From the NCBI GenBank assembly GCA_030830765.1, contig JAURMJ010000044.1:1-5362 (forward strand): DNA of 5,362 nt. Reading direction: 5' to 3'. Below the pieces are notes generated by a model. The model worked only from the letters and a program-made list of their open reading frames with translations. It was not told the DNA's origin and made no database searches. This DNA comes from Quisquiliibacterium sp. Its GTDB lineage: Bacteria > Pseudomonadota > Gammaproteobacteria > Burkholderiales > Burkholderiaceae_E. Position 1 is the first letter of the stretch. Every line of letters begins with the position of its first letter. Position numbers and translations under genes: made by a program. Of the stretch, positions 1-5,362 are shown one piece after another.

Positions 1-98
1 AGACTGCATCAGGAATTGCGCTGCAGACTCCGATACCCGGACGTAACGGCAACCCTGGCAGCGTGTTGACCTGCCGCATCTCAACCGGCCCGAGAAAT

Positions 99-139
99 TT
101 CACAATTCGCAGCCGCCTGTTTCCAGGCCAATTTGTGAA
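99..139. repeat. Imperfect inverted repeat upstream of tRNA-Thr
   Basis: The arms TTCACAATT (99-107) and AATTTGTGAA (130-139) are complementary with one bulged base. Between them lies a second perfect hairpin, GCCTG-TTTC-CAGGC (115-128), so the whole block can fold as a two-part stem. The right arm overlaps the -35 hexamer of the tRNA promoter. It could be the remnant of a terminator for a gene left of the window, since a short AT-rich stretch follows the inner stem. It could also be a regulatory dyad, or chance. No T-run follows the outer arm, which argues against a simple terminator. Confidence 0.45.
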
Positions 140-161
140 GCAGGTGCCCGTGAGTTAGAAT
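133..161 (+). promoter_or_regulatory. Sigma-70-type promoter for tRNA-Thr
   Basis: The -35 element TTGTGA (133-138, 4 of 6 consensus bases) and the -10 element TAGAAT (156-161, 5 of 6) are separated by 17 nt. Transcription would begin near 168, leaving a leader of about 8 nt before the mature tRNA 5' end. The stretch after the -10, CCCGACCC, is GC-rich, as is known for stringently controlled stable-RNA promoters. That regulation is inferred from composition only. Confidence 0.65.
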
Positions 162-175
162 CCCGACCCTTGAAC

Positions 176-251
176 GCCGGTGTAGCTCAGTTGGTAGAGC
201 AGCGCATTCGTAATGCGAAGGTCGGGGGTTCGACTCCTCTCACCGGCACCA
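176..251 (+). tRNA. tRNA-Thr (anticodon CGU)
   Basis: A complete 76-nt cloverleaf with encoded CCA (249-251). The acceptor stem GCCGGTG (176-182) pairs with CACCGGC (241-247). The D arm contains AGTTGGTAGA, and the T arm has the TTCGACT loop between GGGGG and CCTCT. The anticodon loop TTCGTAA gives anticodon CGU, reading ACG (Thr). The sequence from the D arm through the variable loop matches my memory of E. coli thrW, including the G27-A43 mismatch at the top of the anticodon stem, so that mismatch is family-typical rather than damage. It has its own promoter and terminator and appears monocistronic. thrW-type genes are known integration sites for phages and islands, but no duplicated tRNA 3' end is visible here. 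Confidence 0.97.
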
Positions 252-259
252 CCTGACAA

Positions 260-286
260 CGCCCAGAGTGTTCTGGGCGTTTGCCT
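260..286 (+). terminator. Hairpin terminator of tRNA-Thr
   Basis: CGCCCAGA (260-267) pairs perfectly with TCTGGGCG (272-279) around a GTGT loop, followed by TTT-GCC-TTT. It begins nine bases after the tRNA CCA end. Read on the minus strand the same stem is followed only by TTGTC, so it is a weaker terminator for the gene cluster arriving from the right. A second short stem, CCCTC/GAGGG (294-298 with 306-310), lies between it and the hydratase stop codon and might assist. Confidence 0.8.
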
Positions 287-379
287 TTCCGCCCCCTCGA
301 TAACAGAGGGTTTGTGCGACGGCGACCGTAGAGGCCATGCTGCTGACAGCGCAACATCTGCCTGCAGTGGCTTTTGCGT

Positions 380-1198
380 TCAATCAGGACGCGGACCGGG
401 GTACCAGGAAGGTGCCCGTTTCTCAAGGAACGACGCAGTGCCCTCGGCCGCCTCTGCAGTTTGGCGACGAGCCGCGTGTTCGGCGATGAGCGCATTCATC
501 AGATCCGCAGGCAAGTCATTGCCAGACACAGCCAGCGTGCGCCGCTTGGTCAGTGCAACAGCATCCGGCGCGTTCATCAGCAAGGCATCGACAATTTGCT
601 CGCCGCGCGAACCCAGCGTGTCCAGCGAACAAACCTCATGAACCAGTCCGAGTTGTTGCGCCGTTTGGGCATCAAAACGCTCGGCGGTCAGCGCATAGCG
701 ACGCACATTGCGAACGCCAATCGTATTGCACAGATGGGGAAGGATGATCCCTGCCATCAAGCCCCAGCGCACCTCGGTGATTGCGAAGAGCGCATTGTCT
801 GCTGCCAGCACCACATCACAGGCAGCCAGCACCCCCGTGCCGCCCCCGAAACACCCCCCTTGCACCAGCGCGATTGTCGGGACGCGCAGGACGTTCAAAC
901 GCTGGACCGCCTCACCAGTCAGGCGCGAAGCCTGTTCGTTGGAGTCCGGACCAAGCTTGCCGACCGAAGCGATCCAGGCCAGATCGGCTCCAGCCTGAAA
1001 ATGTCGTCCGTTGGCGCGCAGCATCACCGCACGGATCGCCGGATCGCGATCGACGAGATCCATCGCTTGATGCAAGCCGTCCAGCATGTCGCCGTTGTAG
1101 GCATTATTGACCTGCGGTCTGTTCAGCGACACCGTCGCAACACCGCGATGATCGAGACTGCAAAGCACGGCACCATTGCCAAGCGCCTGTTCACTCAT
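380..1198 (-). CDS. Enoyl-CoA hydratase/isomerase family protein, LiuC-like
   Basis: A 272-residue crotonase-fold protein, normal length for the family. Visible landmarks are the NRP motif near 27-29, the first oxyanion-hole segment AGADL (69-73), the second in GGCFGGG (114-120), the TEVRWGL segment (141-147), the TAERF...GLVHEV block (171-189) and the C-terminal FLEKRAPSW (257-265). The family binds acyl-CoA thioesters and usually adds water across a 2,3-double bond in the cytosol. The glutamate corresponding to E164 of rat enoyl-CoA hydratase is present (E142), but the E144 position is glycine (G122, in GGGTGVLA). This GGGxG plus SEVRxGL-like pattern recalls the LiuC/AtuE branch (methylglutaconyl-CoA or related hydratases of leucine and terpenoid breakdown), so that is the best guess; the substrate is not proven. 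The start is supported by GGAAGG six bases upstream. It is the last gene of the minus-strand cluster, 90 nt after fahA. Confidence 0.9.
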   Translation of the reverse strand: MSEQALGNGAVLCSLDHRGVATVSLNRPQVNNAYNGDMLDGLHQAMDLVDRDPAIRAVMLRANGRHFQAGADLAWIASVGKLGPDSNEQASRLTGEAVQRLNVLRVPTIALVQGGCFGGGTGVLAACDVVLAADNALFAITEVRWGLMAGIILPHLCNTIGVRNVRRYALTAERFDAQTAQQLGLVHEVCSLDTLGSRGEQIVDALLMNAPDAVALTKRRTLAVSGNDLPADLMNALIAEHAARRQTAEAAEGTASFLEKRAPSWYPGPRPD

Positions 1199-1225
1199 CG
1201 TTTTCCTTCCTTGAAATACTGTCGC

Positions 1226-1257
1226 GATCTTTCGCTCGCGCCTGGCGAACGCAGATC
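1226..1257 (-). other. Intercistronic stem-loop between fahA and hydratase
   Basis: GATCTTTCGC (1226-1235) pairs with GCGAA (1245-1249) and AGATC (1253-1257), giving a 10-bp stem with a 3-nt bulge (CGC, 1250-1252) and a 9-nt loop. In the minus-strand transcript it lies after the fahA stop and about 28 nt before the hydratase start. No U-run follows, so it does not look like a full terminator. It could block 3' decay of the fahA message or tune downstream expression (inference). Confidence 0.5.
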
Positions 1258-1288
1258 ATCATCAATGACGCGTTGTCGATCGCACCGC

Positions 1289-2605
1289 TCAGTCAAGCGC
1301 GGGCAGTACTTCACCGCGACATTCACCAAAACCGATTCTTGCCGCACCTTCACGCTCACACCAGGCCCGCAGGATCACCGCATCGCCATCCTCAAGAAAA
1401 GTTCGGGACTGCCCCAGCCCGAGGTCAACCGGCAACTTTCCACCTTGAGTCAGTTCGATCAGCGCTCCTGCCTCGGATTCTCCAGGCCCCGATTGGGTCC
1501 CCGAGCCCAGCAGATCGCCTGGATTCAGATTGCACCCACCACTGGTGTGATGCGCGAGCATCTGCGCCACACTCCAATACGAGTGCTTGAAGTTCGAATG
1601 TGACAACCGATGCGCTGCAGATTCGGTCTCGCGCATCGCCGAGGTCTCCAGCCAGGCTTCGATGCAGATGTCAAAGGCACCGAATTCACGATTGCCAGTC
1701 GACTCAAGATACGCAAGCGGTTGCGGATCTCCGGCCTCCCGGGTCCATGCGGACCTGTAGGGGGCCAACGCCTCCATGGTGATGATCCAGGGCGATATCG
1801 TGGTGGCAAAACTCTTGGCCAGAAAAGGGCCAAGCGGTTGATATTCCCAGGCCTGGATATCCCGTGCAGACCAATCGTTGAGCAGGCACAGTCCGAACAG
1901 ATGACGCTCGGCCTCATCCAGAGGAACTGACTTTCCAAGCGTGTTGCCGGTGCCCACCCAGATCCCGAGCTCGAGTTCATAATCCAGCCGCCTGCACGGC
2001 GTGAAGATTGGTGAACTTTCGCCCGGAGGAACAATCTGTCCCTTGGGACGATGAAACCGTTGACCGCTCACAGCGATCGATGAAGCCCGGCCGTGATACC
2101 CGATCGGCAGCCATTTGAAATTGGGCATCAGCGGATTATCTGGACGAAAGAGCCTGCCGACGTTGGTTGCGTGGTACACCGACGTATACATGTCGGTGTA
2201 GTCACCGATGCGCGCAGGCACCGTGTATTCGACCTGCTCCTGCGCAATCAGGCAATTCCTGAGCTGCTCCTGTTCGGGCGAATCGGTTCGCAGCATGCGA
2301 GACAAGGCCAGCCGCAAGGCCGACCAGGCACGCGGTCCCATCGCCATGAGGCTGTTGAGCGAGGACGAGGCAGCATGCGCGGCCGCCGGTGCTGCCTCAC
2401 CTTGGAAGACCCCGGCCTGGTGGGCTGCGCCGATGTCCAGGACCTGATCGCCGATCGCGACACCACCCCGAAAATGCTCCGAGCTGCCGCGCCGCCGAAA
2501 GACTGCAAACGGCAGGTTCTGGATCGGAAAATCGCAACCAGCCACATTGGCCGATCCGACCCAACTGCGTAGATCAGGCGCGTGCGTTTCATTGATCTTG
2601 TTCAT
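1289..2605 (-). CDS. fahA: Fumarylacetoacetase
   Basis: A 438-residue cytosolic hydrolase that cleaves 4-fumarylacetoacetate to fumarate and acetoacetate, the last step of tyrosine/homogentisate degradation. An N-terminal domain (about 1-125) precedes the FAH catalytic domain. By comparison with mouse FAH as I recall it, the metal ligands D126, E199, E201 and D233 correspond to D138 (in DYTDMYTS), E210 and E212 (YELELG) and D244 (NDWSARD). The catalytic base H133 corresponds to H145 (YHATNVG), K253 to K264 (LAKSF), T350 to T370 (GSGTQSG) and E364 to E384. All key residues are present, so it should be active. The offset grows by about nine residues between K264 and T370, implying a small insertion relative to mouse. 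The start is set by GGAG six bases upstream (2612-2615). It follows ispH by 37 nt with no visible terminator. The other homogentisate-pathway genes (hmgA, maiA, hpd) are not in this window. Confidence 0.97.
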   Translation of the reverse strand: MNKINETHAPDLRSWVGSANVAGCDFPIQNLPFAVFRRRGSSEHFRGGVAIGDQVLDIGAAHQAGVFQGEAAPAAAHAASSSLNSLMAMGPRAWSALRLALSRMLRTDSPEQEQLRNCLIAQEQVEYTVPARIGDYTDMYTSVYHATNVGRLFRPDNPLMPNFKWLPIGYHGRASSIAVSGQRFHRPKGQIVPPGESSPIFTPCRRLDYELELGIWVGTGNTLGKSVPLDEAERHLFGLCLLNDWSARDIQAWEYQPLGPFLAKSFATTISPWIITMEALAPYRSAWTREAGDPQPLAYLESTGNREFGAFDICIEAWLETSAMRETESAAHRLSHSNFKHSYWSVAQMLAHHTSGGCNLNPGDLLGSGTQSGPGESEAGALIELTQGGKLPVDLGLGQSRTFLEDGDAVILRAWCEREGAARIGFGECRGEVLPALD

Positions 2606-2642
2606 CCGTTTCTCCGGTCAAGCTGATGGCTCGGCAGTCGCT

Positions 2643-3578
2643 TCAATGCTTGTCGTTCCGCCCAAGCCCCCTGGGAAGCGGAAAAGCAGTGTTCTCTTCA
2701 ATGCCAGGCAGCGTCCGAACAGCGCTGACGCCCAGTTCCCTGAGCCGATCAACCAGTTCAATCACCAATCGCTCCGGCGCTGACGCGCCTGCGGTGATCC
2801 CGATCCGTTCGCGACCATCCAGCCAGGCCGGATCAAGCTCTGCAGCCGAGCCGATCAGTCGGGCATCACAGCCCATCTTTTCCGCGACTTCGCGCAGCCT
2901 GTTGCTGTTCGAACTGGTCGGCGATCCGATCACAAGAACCAGATCGCACTGCGGCGCCATGAACTTGACGGCATCCTGGCGATTCTGCGTGGCGTAGCAG
3001 ATATCCTGCTTCTTTGGCTCTGCAATCGCCGGGAATCGGGCTTTCAGGGCATCGATGATTTCGCGACAATCGTCCACGGACAACGTTGTCTGGCTGACGA
3101 ACGCAAGCTGATCAGGGTTGGCGACCTGCAGTCGGGCGACATCGGCAACTGTCTCGACAAGATGGATTCCCCCTGAGACCTGGCCCATCGTCCCCTCGAC
3201 CTCCGGATGCCCGGCGTGGCCGATCATCACGATCTCGCGACCATCCTTGCGCATCTTGGCCACTTCAATATGCACTTTGGTAACCAGCGGGCAGGTTGCG
3301 TCAAACACCCGCAGTCCACGGACACCTGCAACCTCGCGTACCTCCTTGGAAACGCCGTGCGCAGAAAAAATCACAACGGCTCCATCGGGCACCTGATCAA
3401 GCTCGTCAACGAACACGGCCCCTTTCCCACGAAGCTCTTTGACAACATGCTCGTTGTGGACAATTTCATGGCGAACGTAGATCGGCGCGCCATGCAGCTC
3501 GATGGCACGCTCGACAATTTCAATGGCACGGTCGACGCCCGCACAAAACCCGCGCGGCTGGGCCAATAAGGCTTGCAT
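2643..3578 (-). CDS. ispH: 4-hydroxy-3-methylbut-2-enyl diphosphate reductase
   Basis: A 311-residue iron-sulfur enzyme (E. coli IspH is 316) that reduces HMBPP to IPP and DMAPP at the end of the MEP isoprenoid pathway. The three [4Fe-4S] cysteines are C12 ([10 protein letters not shown]), C96 (DATCPLV) and C194 ([10 protein letters not shown]). The substrate-site residues H41, H74, H124 and the proton-relay E126 ([11 protein letters not shown]) are present, as are the SQTT segment (162-165), the SNSNRL segment (223-228) and S266. The reading frame stays open about 91 codons further upstream through fkpB in another frame. The true start at 3578 is chosen because [14 protein letters not shown] matches the family N-terminus and an AGGAG site precedes it. 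It lies 13 nt after fkpB, so the two are translationally close and surely co-transcribed. Confidence 0.98.
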   Translation of the reverse strand: MQALLAQPRGFCAGVDRAIEIVERAIELHGAPIYVRHEIVHNEHVVKELRGKGAVFVDELDQVPDGAVVIFSAHGVSKEVREVAGVRGLRVFDATCPLVTKVHIEVAKMRKDGREIVMIGHAGHPEVEGTMGQVSGGIHLVETVADVARLQVANPDQLAFVSQTTLSVDDCREIIDALKARFPAIAEPKKQDICYATQNRQDAVKFMAPQCDLVLVIGSPTSSNSNRLREVAEKMGCDARLIGSAAELDPAWLDGRERIGITAGASAPERLVIELVDRLRELGVSAVRTLPGIEENTAFPLPRGLGRNDKH

Positions 3579-3583
3579 CAGTA

Positions 3584-3588
3584 CTCCT
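3584..3588 (-). promoter_or_regulatory. Ribosome binding site deciding the ispH start
   Basis: On the minus strand AGGAG stands five bases before the ATG at 3578, lying just after the fkpB stop codon (3592-3594). It fixes the 311-residue IspH and rejects the longer open frame that runs into fkpB. Confidence 0.8.
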
Positions 3589-3591
3589 GAA

Positions 3592-4047
3592 TCAAAGCAC
3601 GCCCAGGATCTGAACCTCAAGGCGGACTCGCTGGCCAGCCAGCGGATGGTTGAAATCGAACAGCGCCCATTGCTCGTTGATTTCCTTGAGCACGCCGGCA
3701 AATCGCTGACCATCGGGCGTCGGAAATTCGACCAGATCGCCTGGATCGTACTCGGTGTCGGCCCCGCCATGTTCTGAAAGCATCTTTCGAGACACGCGCT
3801 GCAGCAGCTCTGGATTGCGGGGCCCGAAGGCATGCTCGGGCTCCAGTTCAAACACCTGGTGATCCCCTTCGTTCAGACCCAGCAATTTGCGTTCCAAAAG
3901 CTCGGCCATCTGGCCGACCCCAAGCTGAAGGGTCGCAGGGTTCGAGCCGAAGGTGTTAACGACATCGCCACTACCATCAGCCAGACTGAGCTTGTAATGC
4001 AAAGTCAGATACGAATCCGGCTTCACCGATCCCAACCGCTCGTTCAT
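3592..4047 (-). CDS. fkpB: FKBP-type peptidyl-prolyl isomerase, SlpA/FkpB type
   Basis: A 151-residue cytoplasmic prolyl cis-trans isomerase/chaperone (E. coli FkpB is 149). The FKBP half-domain runs from about 12 to 70 ([13 protein letters not shown], then [16 protein letters not shown]) and is completed by the C-terminal strand region 125-151 with the characteristic DFNHPLAG (131-138). Between them sits the insert-in-flap chaperone domain (about 72-124), beginning [14 protein letters not shown]. This insert is the hallmark of the SlyD/SlpA branch; there is no His- or Cys-rich metal-binding tail, so it is not SlyD. An in-frame ATG at 4068 would add seven residues but has no ribosome site, whereas the ATG at 4047 has GGAG five bases upstream. 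The fkpB-ispH pairing is common in proteobacteria, often with lspA upstream; here lspA is absent and radC lies divergently instead. Confidence 0.95.
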   Translation of the reverse strand: MNERLGSVKPDSYLTLHYKLSLADGSGDVVNTFGSNPATLQLGVGQMAELLERKLLGLNEGDHQVFELEPEHAFGPRNPELLQRVSRKMLSEHGGADTEYDPGDLVEFPTPDGQRFAGVLKEINEQWALFDFNHPLAGQRVRLEVQILGVL

Positions 4048-4052
4048 GAAAT

Positions 4053-4056
4053 CTCC
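4053..4056 (-). promoter_or_regulatory. Ribosome binding site deciding the fkpB start
   Basis: GGAG on the minus strand, five bases before the ATG at 4047. The alternative ATG at 4068 is preceded only by GGCGGCTACGCA, with no usable site. Confidence 0.7.
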
Positions 4057-4081
4057 AGCACTTCTCATTGCGTAGCCGCCG

Positions 4082-4087
4082 ATTTTA
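4082..4087 (-). promoter_or_regulatory. Possible -10 element for the fkpB operon
   Basis: TAAAAT on the minus strand matches the -10 consensus at 5 of 6 positions and would start RNA near 4076, about 28 nt before the preferred fkpB ATG. I see no convincing -35 hexamer 16-19 nt upstream, so an activator may be needed or the match may be chance. The same AT-rich core is the only promoter-like stretch in the 84-bp divergent fkpB-radC gap. For radC the plus strand offers only a weak pair (TTCTCA at 4062 and TTTAAG at 4084). Confidence 0.3.
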
Positions 4088-4131
4088 AGTCATCGAACCG
4101 CATGCAGGTGCCTATCACTCAACACCAGCTC

Positions 4132-4821
4132 ATGACCGAATCCGATCAACCGCAAGCCCGGCGCAGGCTTGCCCATGGCTTGAACAAGAAACTTGCCCGT
4201 TACGGCCCTGAGAGGCTCTCTGATGCGGAACTGCTCGCGATGCTCACCAGACGCTGCAGGTCCGGCACAGACCCGATCGAGCAGGCATATGCCAGCCTGC
4301 AACAATTCGGTGGCATTCAAGAGCTGCTCGCCGCAGATGCGCGCGGTTTTTGTACACAGACACCCCTCGGATTGAGCAGCTGGGCGTGCCTTCAGGCCGC
4401 GCGCGAATTGTTTCGGCGCGCAAGCCTTGAGCAGTTACACGAGCGTGACGTTCTGGGCAGTCCGGCCCGCGTCCGGGATTTCCTGGGTCTTTGGCTGCGC
4501 GACCGGCCCAGCGAGATCTTTGCCGGTTTGTTTCTCGACAATCGCAATCGTGTCATCGCCGCGCTTGAACTGTTCCGCGGCACCCTGAACCAGACTGCTG
4601 TCTACCCGCGTGAGGTCGCCCGACAGGCACTCAGACTCAATGCAGCAGCGGTGATCTTTGCGCACAACCACCCGTCCGGTATCGCCGAGGCGAGCGAGGC
4701 TGACCGCAGACTCACCGACGCGCTAAAATCCGCCCTTGCGCAGATTGATGTTTCAGTCCTGGATCATCTGATCATTGCATCGAATCGCTGCATCTCCTTC
4801 GCCGAGCGTGGCTGGCTTTGA
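4132..4821 (+). CDS. radC: RadC family JAMM/MPN-domain protein
   Basis: A 229-residue protein, the usual RadC length. The C-terminal RadC domain (about 105-229) carries the JAMM metal motif HNHPSGIAEASEAD (178-191), which matches the HxHPx6SxxD pattern, plus the typical LFRGTLN (147-153), VYPREV (157-162), VLDHLII (209-215) and terminal SFAERGWL (222-229). The N-terminal part keeps LSDAELLAML (29-38) and FGGIQELL (59-66). However, the usual RTGxxGK-like segment reads TRRCRSGTD, and the helix-hairpin-helix GIGxAKA-like motif is replaced by PLGLSSWAC (78-86), so DNA binding by this domain may be altered. RadC proteins are linked to DNA repair or transformation, but their biochemical role is unsettled. 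The start is uncertain: ATG at 4132 and ATG at 4102 both lack a clear ribosome site, and the family N-terminus fits 4132. It is divergent from fkpB and 218 nt before rpmB. Confidence 0.92.
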   Translation: MTESDQPQARRRLAHGLNKKLARYGPERLSDAELLAMLTRRCRSGTDPIEQAYASLQQFGGIQELLAADARGFCTQTPLGLSSWACLQAARELFRRASLEQLHERDVLGSPARVRDFLGLWLRDRPSEIFAGLFLDNRNRVIAALELFRGTLNQTAVYPREVARQALRLNAAAVIFAHNHPSGIAEASEADRRLTDALKSALAQIDVSVLDHLIIASNRCISFAERGWL

Positions 4822-4859
4822 TCTGCGCTCCTGGACCAATCCAACAGCTTTGATCAGTT

Positions 4860-4889
4860 TTGACTTTGCTGCCATTTTCGGCATACAAT
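4860..4889 (+). promoter_or_regulatory. Sigma-70-type promoter for rpmB-rpmG
   Basis: The -35 element TTGACT (4860-4865, 5 of 6) and the -10 element TACAAT (4884-4889, 5 of 6) are 18 nt apart. RNA would start near 4896, inside the palindrome CAAAGCTTTG (4891-4900), leaving a leader of about 145 nt before rpmB. No terminator is visible between radC and this promoter, so some radC read-through is possible. Confidence 0.7.
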
Positions 4890-4909
4890 TCAAAGCTTTG
4901 CTAAATCCC

Positions 4910-4971
4910 GCTTTGCGAACGGAGCACTAGCCCATACCCCTTTTTGGGGTGAAAGCTTCCCGAGCCAAAGC
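4910..4971 (+). promoter_or_regulatory. Candidate structured 5' leader of rpmB-rpmG mRNA
   Basis: Three nested helices can form by eye. P1 is GCTTTG (4910-4915) with CAAAGC (4966-4971). P2 is GGAGC (4921-4925) with GCTTCC (4955-4960), leaving one bulged U. P3 is ACCCC (4936-4940) with GGGGT (4946-4950) around a UUUUU loop. No U-run follows P3, so this is not a terminator. A second GCTTTGC copy at 4895-4901 could compete for the same P1 partner. Ribosomal-protein operons are often autoregulated through such leaders, but I know of no described L28/L33 leader to match this to. The structure is unverified. Confidence 0.4.
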
Positions 4972-5028
4972 AGAACAGCGGCATGCTGGCCTTGGAGTTT
5001 TGGGCACGGCGCACCGGAATCAAGAATC

Positions 5029-5033
5029 AGGAG
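5029..5033 (+). promoter_or_regulatory. Ribosome binding site deciding the rpmB start
   Basis: AGGAG six bases before the ATG at 5040. It excludes the in-frame ATG at 4983, which has no ribosome site and would add 19 residues foreign to L28. Confidence 0.85.
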
Positions 5034-5039
5034 TTAACC

Positions 5040-5276
5040 ATGTCCCGCGTTTGCCAAGTGACCGGAAAAGGTCCGATGGTCGGCAACAATGTTTCGCACG
5101 CGAACAACAAGACCAAGCGTCGTTTCCTGCCGAATCTGCAGTCGCGCCGTTTCTGGGTCGAAAGCGAAAACCGCTGGGTTCGCCTGCGCCTTACCAACGC
5201 CGCTTTGCGCCTGATCGACAAGAAAGGTATCGAAGTGGTTCTGTCCGACCTGCGTGCTCGCGGTCAGGCAGTCTGA
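5040..5276 (+). CDS. rpmB: 50S ribosomal protein L28
   Basis: A 78-residue basic protein, the same length as E. coli L28. It begins [17 protein letters not shown], followed by the family signatures [18 protein letters not shown] (about 22-39) and [20 protein letters not shown] (about 56-75). Only one cysteine (C5) is present and there is no CxxC pair, so it is the zinc-independent form. It is a structural component of the large ribosomal subunit. It is the first gene of the rpmB-rpmG operon, with rpmG 24 nt downstream, and has its own promoter and long leader. Confidence 0.99.
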   Translation: MSRVCQVTGKGPMVGNNVSHANNKTKRRFLPNLQSRRFWVESENRWVRLRLTNAALRLIDKKGIEVVLSDLRARGQAV

Positions 5277-5300
5277 AGCGCCCCCTGAAGGAGAACGAAC

Positions 5301-5362
5301 ATGGCCAAGGGAATTCGCGAAAAGATCAAACTGGAGTCCACTGCGGGCACCGGTCACTTCTA
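5301..5362 (+). CDS. rpmG: 50S ribosomal protein L33, N-terminal part
   Basis: Only the first 20 codons plus two bases are inside the window. The visible MAKGIREKIKLESTAGTGHF is nearly identical to the start of E. coli L33. Where zinc-binding L33 variants carry CxxC after the first strand, this one has STAG, so it is the zinc-independent form. An AAGGAG site (5288-5293) lies seven bases before the ATG. The gene is truncated by the window edge and shows no sign of damage. Confidence 0.96.
   Translation, partial: MAKGIREKIKLESTAGTGHF

Noticed and set aside
3..158. Short plus-strand frame open to the left edge, ending at TAG 156-158
   Set aside because: About 51 codons with no recognisable motif, ending inside the tRNA promoter's -10 element. 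It could be the tail of an upstream gene, but nothing supports that.
176..290. Integration (att) site at the threonine tRNA
   Set aside because: thrW-like tRNAs are known island targets, but no second copy of the tRNA 3' end, integrase or compositional change is visible downstream; housekeeping genes follow at once.
374..1603. A 409-codon open frame on the plus strand, antisense to the hydratase and fahA
   Set aside because: It overlaps two clear enzymes on the other strand, its translation is low-complexity and rich in Arg, Gln, His and Ser, it matches no family I know, and it has no ribosome site. It is a shadow frame created by GC-rich codon use.
3579..3851. Upstream extension of the ispH reading frame
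   Set aside because: It runs out of frame through fkpB. The conserved IspH N-terminus and the ribosome site place the start at 3578.
3832..4101. Upstream extension of the radC frame to give about 329 residues
   Set aside because: It is antisense to fkpB, is not RadC-like, and RadC is normally about 220-230 residues.
4936..4950. ACCCC-TTTTT-GGGGT as a terminator or attenuator
   Set aside because: The T-run is in the loop, and GAAAGC, not a U-tract, follows the stem. It is treated as part of a possible leader structure instead.
4983..5039. In-frame upstream ATG for rpmB
   Set aside because: There is no ribosome site, and the added residues are not part of L28. The 78-residue form matches the family exactly.

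Overview
The window is ordinary chromosomal housekeeping DNA from a bacterium, most probably a gammaproteobacterium. The evidence is a zinc-independent L28 and L33 pair of the E. coli type, a RadC gene directly upstream of rpmB-rpmG, a threonine tRNA almost identical in its core to E. coli thrW, and an fkpB-ispH pair. The moderately GC-rich composition and the presence of tyrosine and branched-chain/acyl-CoA degradation genes would fit an aerobic member near the Lysobacterales/Xanthomonadales, but that placement is inference only.

Layout from left to right: positions 1-175 hold no convincing gene but carry a dyad and a good promoter for tRNA-Thr(CGU) at 176-251, which is followed by a strong hairpin terminator. 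From 380 to 4047 four genes run on the minus strand, transcribed right to left: fkpB (FKBP-type prolyl isomerase), ispH (last step of the MEP isoprenoid pathway), fahA (last step of tyrosine degradation) and an enoyl-CoA hydratase/isomerase-family gene. The fkpB-ispH gap is 13 nt and the ispH-fahA gap 37 nt, so these are very likely one transcript. The last gene is 90 nt further on, beyond an intercistronic stem-loop. Divergently, on the plus strand, lie radC (4132-4821), then a promoter and a roughly 145-nt leader, then rpmB (5040-5276) and the start of rpmG, cut by the window end.

fkpB and ispH are a common proteobacterial pair. fahA and the hydratase belong to amino-acid and acyl-CoA catabolism: FahA releases fumarate and acetoacetate, and a LiuC-type hydratase would feed the leucine route that also ends in acetoacetate. 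Their attachment downstream of ispH is the least expected arrangement here. radC encodes a DNA-repair-associated JAMM-domain protein, and rpmB-rpmG encode two 50S ribosomal proteins.

Nothing in the window looks like a new defence system, mobile element or CRISPR array. The best leads are the potentially structured rpmB leader, the mixed biosynthetic/catabolic operon, the missing first catalytic glutamate in the hydratase, and a RadC whose N-terminal helix-hairpin-helix region has diverged.
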